From: Anodontia alba
Taxonomy: Eukaryota; Mollusca; Bivalvia; Lucinida; Lucinidae
Length of the DNA stretch: 64,000 bases
Direction of reading: 5' to 3'
Assembly (NCBI GenBank): GCA_964016985.1
Contig: OZ024827.1
Location: 54,602,684-54,666,683 of the forward strand
A program made the position numbers and the translations under genes. Shown here in pieces: positions 57,608-64,000 of this stretch; within the stretch, counting starts at the first letter, position 1; each line of letters opens with the position of its first letter. The notes beneath the pieces are model-generated. The model was not told where the DNA came from. It did no database searches and was given only the letters and a program-made list of their open reading frames with translations.

Positions 57608-58340
57608 GTGAAGTGACTTGATTTCTTGATTTTATTTTCATGCCATATGTCATCATATATGGCAAGGTGAGGGTGGCATTAGTGTTCAACTTTTTTATCG
57701 TTCATTCATATTTTATCATGCTGCATTTCAGATAGTGTTTTAGCATACTTGAGACAAAGGCTTGTGATGAGCTACAGTCATCACTTTCCGTCTGTTCTCC
57801 ATGCATCCAACAGTTTTAATTTTTAAACTTTTTCTCTGAAGCCACTTGGAAGTTTGATTCAAATTTCATAAGGAGTCGCACTGGGAACAGAAAGAAAATC
57901 AAATGGTAAACAATTGGTAATAATACATTCACCAAGTTTTGAATCAAGATAGTGCAACTTCCATACAGCTACAGCTTTGAGATTGCTCAAAATTACCTGT
58001 GTAATGCAATGGCGAATTTAGAGAGATTAAATGTAGAGTGAGATATAGCACTTTTGGAAACAGAAATAGGATGTGGATGGTTTCCAGTATAAAAAAGGTC
58101 CTCTGGATACAGTCTGGGCCATTTTTTATGATGATTGTTGAGGTTAGTCTGAAAAAAAACAACCCAAAACTGTAGTTCTCTTTAGATTTCAGCTACAATC
58201 TTAACATCAGTATGTTTAGATTCATTTTGAGTTACTTATCCAGATCATCCCTAAAGAGCTGTGATGTAAGTGGCACATGAGATGCGCAAAATCATTTCAG
58301 AATCATTTGTATTTCTCACTTAACTTACATGGAGATTAAC
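57608..58340. other. Intron-like sequence with a decayed tandem-element 5' end
   Basis: At about 57741-57800 the words GCATACTTGAGACAAAGGCT and GTGATGAGCTACAGTCATCA match the TAGCTCACCTGAGC...GGTGAGCTATTGTGATCAC 5' hairpin in worn form, followed by CATCTGAAGCC-like monomer debris. Nothing else seen. Confidence 0.45.
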
Positions 58341-58344
58341 CATT

Positions 58345-58500
58345 AAATAATATCTGGCAGAAGTATGTGCATAAAGTACTGGTTAACTACTTAAAGGGCT
58401 AATCCTGTCCAGGAGAAAGTGTGAGTACAGTAACTGACTGGCTAGCCATGAACTTAACAGTGTTGACTGAGTTGTTAACCTCTAAATCAGACAAAAAACA
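58345..58500 (+). repeat. Decayed SINE-1 tail
   Basis: GTGCATAAAGTACTGGTTAA, GGGCTAATCCTGTCCAGG and GTTGACTGAGTTGTTAACC align with the SINE-1 3' half. Confidence 0.55.
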
Positions 58501-58563
58501 AACTATATTTTTCACCCAAGAAGTGAGGAGAACAGAGCAAACAATGAATGTACTATTAATGTT

Positions 58564-58686
58564 TAGCTCAACTAAGCACAAAATGCTCATGGTGAGCTAC
58601 TGTGATCCCCTTGTGTCTGTTGTCCATCGTGCATCTCCACGCCCACTATGTCACTTAAAGATCTATCTTCTCCTCTGACATGTTTT
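58564..58686 (+). mobile_element. 5' fragment of a TAGCTCA-type element
   Basis: TAGCTCAACTAAGCACAAAA hairpin with inverse ATGCTCATGGTGAGCTA and GTTGTCCATCG; interrupted by the next element at 58687. Confidence 0.6.
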
Positions 58687-58921
58687 TAGCTCACCTGTCA
58701 CATAGTGAGCTTTTGTGATCACATTGTGCATCTGCCAGTCCGTCCATCCATCCGTAAACAGTTTCTTCAAACAACATCTCCTAAACCACAGATTGGATTT
58801 TGACCTAACTTCACAGGAATGATCCTTGGTTGGTCGTATTTCAAAGTTGTTCAAATGGTTCAGGTGTAGATATTGCACAAAAACCACGCAGGGTTTTTTT
58901 GGGCACGTTGTTTTCTCCGTA

Positions 58922-59004
58922 ACAGAAACAGATGAAACAATTAAAATATATAAGGAATACTTAGAGTATTCCTTATATATTTTAATTGTTTCATCTGTTT
59001 CTGT
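58922..59004. repeat. 39-bp perfect inverted repeat with 5-nt loop
   Basis: ACAGAAACAGATGAAACAAT ... GGAATAC, loop TTAGA, then the exact inverse. It lies in the first monomer of element N. Confidence 0.95.
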
Positions 59005-59499
59005 ATGGACTGAAAAAGAATGAAACAAATGAAACAGACCAATAGCAATTCTCACTGATGGTCTGTTTCATTCGTTAAACTAGTTACGAAACAGGATGAA
59101 ACAGTTCAAACACCTTGGTAAGTGCTTGTTACGGAAACAGGGTGTAACGTAATGTAACAATGAAACAGATACTTTTTTTAGCCAAGCATTTTTTTTTATA
59201 TGCCCATTTCTGTTTAGTAACAAATGAAACGATTAAGATATAGAGAGAAAATTCTGAAACAGGATGAAACAGACCAAAAAAATTTAAAATATGCTCGTTA
59301 CGAAACAAGGCGAAACGAAATGAAACAATGAAACAGATATATTTTTTTTAATAAACCAATTTCTGTTTCGTAACAAATGAAACGATTAAGATATATAGGA
59401 AAAACTAGGAAACAGGATGAAACAGACCAAAAAAATTAAAAATATGCTCGTTACGAAACAGAGTGAAACGAAATGAAACGATGAACTATTCATCTTTTT

Positions 59500-62002
59500 T
59501 GTCCCCCGCCTTTTCGAAGAAAAGTGGAGGGACACTGTTTTTGGTTTTCCGTGGGGCGTGGTGCGTGGTGCGTGGCGCGTGGCGCGTGGTGCGTGGTGCG
59601 TGGTGCGTGGTGCGTGGCGCGTGGTGCGTGGTTCCGAGTTTTTAGTGGGTACTTTGTCCCCTTAACTCCTCCCACAGTTTCTGTCCAATCCTTTTGAAAC
59701 TTTACAGGTGTTTTAAGGATGGTATGAAGATATGCATGTGGTTTTTTCAGAATCCTGAAATAATTTTTTATCACTTTTTCTGCATTTTTAACTTAGACAT
59801 TTTTTGAGTTCTAATATTACAGAAGTCTATAGGGAGTAGGTACCTTGTCCCCTTAACTCCTCCCACAGTTTTTGGCCGATCGTTTTGAAACTTTACATGG
59901 GCTTTTAGGATGGCCTGAAGATATGCATGTGGTTTTTTCAGAATCCTGAAATAATTTTTTATCACTTTTTCCGCATTTTTAACTTAGACATTTTTTGAGT
60001 TCTAATACTACAGAAGTGTATAGGGAGTAGGTACCTTGTCCCCTTAACTCCTCCTACAGTTTTTGGCCGATCCTTTTGAAACTTTACATGGGCTTTTAGG
60101 ATGGCCTGAAGATATGCATGTGGTTTTTTCAGAATCCTGAAATAATTTTTTATTACTTTTTCCGCATTTTTAACTTAGACTTTTTTTGAGTTCTAATACT
60201 ACAGAAGTCTATAGGGAGTAGGTACCTTGTCCCCTTAACTCCTCCCACAGTTTTTGGCCGATTCTTTTGAAACTTTACAGGTGTTTTAAGGATGGTATGA
60301 AGATATGCATGTGGTTTTTTCAGAATCCTGAAATAATTTTTTATTACTTTTTCCGCATTTTTAACTTAGTCATTTTTCGATTTCTAATACTACAGAAGTG
60401 TATAGGGAGTAGGTACCTTGTCCCCTTAACTCCTCCCACAGTTTTTGGCCGATCCTTTTGAAACTTTACATGGGCTTTCAGGATGGCCTGAAGATATGCA
60501 TGTGGTTTTTTCAGAATCCTGAAATAATTTTTTATTACTTTTTCCGCATTTTTAACTTAGACATTTTTTGAGTTCTAATACTACAGGAGTATATAGGGAG
60601 CAGGTACCTTGTCCCCTTAACTCCTCCCACAGTTTTTGGCCGATCCTTTTGAAACTGTACAGGTGCTTTAAGGATGGTCTGAAGATATGCATGTGGTTTA
60701 TTCAGAATCCTGAAATTATTTTTTATCACTTTTTACACGTTTTGAACTTAGACATTTTTTGAGTTCTAATTTTACAGAAGTCTATAGGGAGTAGGTACCT
60801 TGTCCCCTTAACTCCTCCCACAGTTTTTGGCCGATCCTTTTGAAACTTTACGTGGGCTTTTAGGATGGCCTGAAAATATGCAGGTGGATTTTTCAGAATC
60901 CTGAAATAATTTTTTATTACTTTTTCCGCATTTTTAACTTAGTCATTTTTTCGATTTCTAATACTACAGAAGTGTATAGGGAGTAGGTACCTTGTCCCCT
61001 TAACTCCTCCCACAGTTTTTGGCCGATCCTTTTAAAACTTTACATGGGCTTTCAGGATGGCCTGAAGATATGCATGTGGTTTTTTCAGAATCCTGAAATA
61101 ATTTTTTATCACTTTTTCCGCATTTTTTACTTAGACATTTTTTGAGTTCTAATACTACAGGAGTATATAGGGAGCAGGTACCTTGTCCCCTTAACTCCTC
61201 CCACAGTTTTTGGCCGATCCTTTTGAAACTGTACAGGTGCTTTAAGGATGGTCTGAAGATATGCATGTGGTTTATTCAGAATCCTGAAATTATTTTTTAT
61301 CACTTTTTACACGTTTTCAACTTAGACATTTTTTGAGTTCTAATTTTACAGAAGTCTATAGGGAGTAGGTACCTTGTCCCCTTAACTCCTCCCACAGTTT
61401 TTGGCCGATCCTTTTGAAACTTTACGTGGGCTTTTAGGATGGCCTGAAAATATGCAGGTGGATTTTTCAGAATCCTGAAATATTTTTTTATTACTTTTTC
61501 TGCATTTTTAACTTAGACATTTTTTGAGTTCTAATATTGCAGAAGTATATAGGGTGCAGGCACCTTGTCCCCTTTACTCCTCCCACAGTTTTTGTCCGAT
61601 CCTTTTGAAACTTTACAAGGGCTTTTAGAATGGCCTGAAGATATGCATGTGGTTTTTTTCAGAATCCTGAAATAATTTTTTACCACTTTTTCTGCATTTT
61701 TAACTTAGACATTTTTTGAGTTCTAATACTACAGAAGCGTATAGGGAGTAGGTACCTTGACCCCATAACTCCTACCACAGTTTTAAGCCGATCCTTTGAA
61801 ACTTTACAGGTGCTTTAAGGATGGTCTGAAGATATGCATGTGGTTTTTTTCAGAATCTTGAAATTATTTTTTATCACTGGTTTCCTGCTTCAATACTTAG
61901 GTATTTGATACAGGACCAGTGGTCCTCTGGTTAACTTTACCATTTTTAACACCTCAAATAAAAATTAGGCGGGGGACATAAATTCCCCATGGAATTTGCT
62001 TG
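59500..62002 (+). mobile_element. Element G2 (longer copy of G1)
   Basis: Same ends as G1: TGTCCCCCGCCTTTTCGAAG and AAATTCC-CCAT-GGAATTT+GCTTGT. It has more heptamer minisatellite units (about 59555-59632) and three additional 191-bp monomers. A diagnostic variant, TTTTTACACGTTTT, present once in G1, occurs twice here (60735 and 61309, 574 bp apart). Confidence 0.92.
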
Positions 62003-62158
62003 TTTTTTATAAACCCATTTCTGTTTCGTAACAAATGAAACAAATAAGATATAGAGGAAAATGTCTGAAACAGGATGAAACAGACCAAAAAATTTGAAAT
62101 ATGCTCGTTACGAAACAGGGTGAAACGAAATGTAACAATGAAACATATATCTTTTTTT

Positions 62159-63658
62159 TAGCTCGCCTGTACGAAGTACAAGGAGGGCTATTGTAGTCAC
62201 CCCGGTCGTCCGAGTTTGCGTTTGCGTTTTCGTTTGCGTTTGCATTTGTGTTCCCGTTCCCGTCACACTGCGTTAAAGTTTTTCAAATGCTTATATCTCA
62301 ACAGTCACTCCTCACAGAGGCATCAAATTTGGAACTTAGGTACCTTGGAGGGTCTTCTGAGATTCCAAGAGAATAAACCCCTGGGTTCATGCCCCTGGGG
62401 TTGGCCTTGGTGGCTCAGTTGGATGCGCCGTCCGACTGGAGACCAGGAGGTCGCGGGTTCAACCCCCGCCGAGGTCAGCAACATTCTTTCGTGGAGATTG
62501 ATCATGAAATATTTTCTACGGTCATTCTCTCCTTTCCGCTGATTCAAGAAGGGCAGTTGTCAGTTTCTGGCGAAAGAATGTGCACAATACTGGTTAACCG
62601 CTTAGAGGACTAAGCCTGCCCAGTAAATGTGTGGCTAGGTAAACTGACCGTGCTCAACATGACCCCATTGGGTTGACTGGGCCGTAAAACCTCAACACAA
62701 ACAAACAAAATCATGCCCCTGGATGGGGCTAGGGGTCAGAATTTAGGACACCTTTGTAATACTGTGTTAAAGTTTTTCAAATTCTTATATCTTGACTTTC
62801 ACTCCTCATAGAGCATTCATATTTAGAATTTGGGTACCTGGAGGAGTCTTCTGAGATTCCAAAAGAACATACCCCTGGGTTCATACCTCAGGGTGGGCCT
62901 TGGAGTGGGGCTAGGGGTCAAAATCTAGGACACATTTGTAAAATCTTATATGCCTACAGGTTATAGACACAACTGGTTATACATCAGCTAACTATGTGAC
63001 ATCGGTTTAAGTGTAAGAGAGTGAAGGTCATGGTGACCTACATTTTACGATCCAAGTCACCTAGATTTCACGGTCCAGTGATTTTGCCTTATATCTTGAA
63101 TACTATTTGTTGGATGAATGTCACACCTGGGATATTACTTCCATGTGACCCAATGAATGACCACTTACTATATCTAGGTCATTGTGACCTATATTTCATG
63201 GTTCAGTGATTTTTGCCTTATATCTTGAATACTATTTGTTGGATAAATGTCACACCTGGGATATTAGTTCCTTGGTACCCGATTATTGACGTCAAAATAT
63301 ATCTCTGTTGGTGTGACCTATATTTCATGGTTCAGTGATTTTGCCTTGTATCTTGAATACTATTTGTTGGATAAATGTCACACCTGGGATATTAGTTCCA
63401 TGTGACCCAATGAATGACCACTTACTATATCTAGGTCATTGTGAACTATATTTCATGCTTCAGTGATTTTGCCTTTTATTTTTATTACTATTTCATGGAG
63501 AATTGTCATACCTGGATTATTATATCTATGTGACAAAATGATTTACATACAAATACATCTAGGTCAGTGTGACCTATATTATATGGCTTAATGATAAAAA
63601 TGTTACAATATAAAATGTATCCAGCAGGCGAGCTACGCTGTCCTACGACAGCTCTTGT
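62159..63658 (+). mobile_element. Element B2 (family B), hosting a SINE
   Basis: Ends as B1, closely similar along its length, with a longer GTTTGCGTTTGC microsatellite. Inserted in a poly-T of an N monomer (left ATATATCTTTTTTT, right TTTTTATAAACCC). Confidence 0.92.
62399..62710 (+). mobile_element. SINE-1, full length, inside B2
   Basis: Head GGTTGGCCTTGGTGGCTCAG, B box GGGTTCAACCCC, tail GGGCCGTAAAACCTCAACAC plus (ACAA)n. Flanked by the exact 12-bp duplication TCATGCCCCTGG (62387-62398, 62711-62722). B1 shows this site once and empty (near 4814). Confidence 0.96.
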
Positions 63659-64000
63659 TTTTTATAAACCCATTTCTGTTTCGTAACAAATGAAACGATT
63701 AAGATATATAGGGAAAACTCTTAAACAGACCAAAAAATTTAAAATATGCTCGTTACGAAACAGATCAAAACGAAATGAAACGATGAAACATTCATCTTTT
63801 TTTTTTTTATAAACCCATTTCTGTTTCGTAAAAAATGAAATGAATAAAATATAGTGGAAAATCTCTGAAACAGACCCAAAAATTTGAAATATGCTCGTTA
63901 CGAAACAGAGTGAAACGGAATGAAACGATGAAACATACATCTTTTTTTTTTATAAACCCATTTCTGTTTCGTAACAAATGAAACGAATAAGACATATAGG

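Larger units (their letters stand above)
58687..64000 (+). mobile_element. Element N: tandem GAAACAG-rich element, runs off the window
   Basis: 5' TAGCTCACCTGTCACATAG / GTGAGCTTTTGTGATCAC hairpin and CCGTCCATCCATCCG, then one 'CATCTCCTAAACCACAGATTGG' unit. From about 58900 on, ~145-bp monomers follow (CCCATTTCTGTTTCGTAAC ... ATATGCTCGTTACGAAAC ... GAAACGAAATGAAACGATG) ending in a long T run. G2 and B2 sit in those T runs. The 3' end is not in the window. Confidence 0.65.

Overview
This is a non-coding, repeat-dominated stretch of an animal genome, most likely a bivalve mollusc. The evidence is AT-rich intron/intergenic-like DNA, tRNA-derived SINEs, a mariner, a hAT, pogo-like elements, and above all many tandem-repeat elements with the architecture described for molluscan 'pearl'-type and Helentron/HINE-type non-autonomous transposons. 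No bacterial-style genes, rRNA, CRISPR array or functional tRNA is visible. The species assignment is an inference from repeat style only.

Layout. Positions 1-18,483 hold a chain of tandem-repeat elements (partial 1-817; 916-1325; H 1326-6030 with A1 and B1 inside it; a LINE reverse transcriptase fragment 7372-8045; D1 8758-10462; A2 11035-13455; J1 13465-17392; E 17510-18400). Positions 18,492-56,706 appear to be one hAT transposon blown up to about 38 kb. It has an 8-bp duplication CAATGCAA on both sides, similar TAGGGCT... termini, and transposase pieces all on the minus strand in correct order from right to left (BED finger 56.5 kb, central domain 55 kb, LDPRFK block 53 kb, acidic/proline linker 45 kb, dimerisation domain 33.5 kb). 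Inside it lie a tandem element (L) carrying a mariner and F1; a long-TIR AT-rich element (M) carrying a SINE, a pogo-like element (K1) and A3; a Penelope-like reverse transcriptase interrupted by D2 and D3; a SINE, a foldback and G1; J2 carrying K2, which carries K3; a short TIR element (N2); F2; and another SINE. Positions 56,715-64,000 contain a possible host exon (57508-57607), decayed repeat remnants, and a tandem element (N) that hosts G2 and B2, the latter carrying a SINE.

How the parts relate. At least nine tandem-repeat families share one plan: a 5' end beginning with T and a hairpin, a GTCCGTC-like microsatellite, tandem monomers of about 128-192 bp, a subterminal copy of the 5' arm in inverse orientation, and a short 3' hairpin followed by CTTGT or CTAGT. 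Several insertions fall in sequence whose uninterrupted form can be read (repeat monomers or a reading frame). In each of these the element from T to T can be removed with no leftover base and no target-site duplication, at a T|T or T|A junction. This is what a Helitron-like (Helentron) mechanism predicts and is the strongest signal in the window. SINEs and DDE elements next to them do show the expected duplications, which acts as an internal control.

No intact autonomous transposase or reverse transcriptase is present; every recognised coding region is a broken relic. Many open frames come from tandem monomers or microsatellites and are not proposed as genes.
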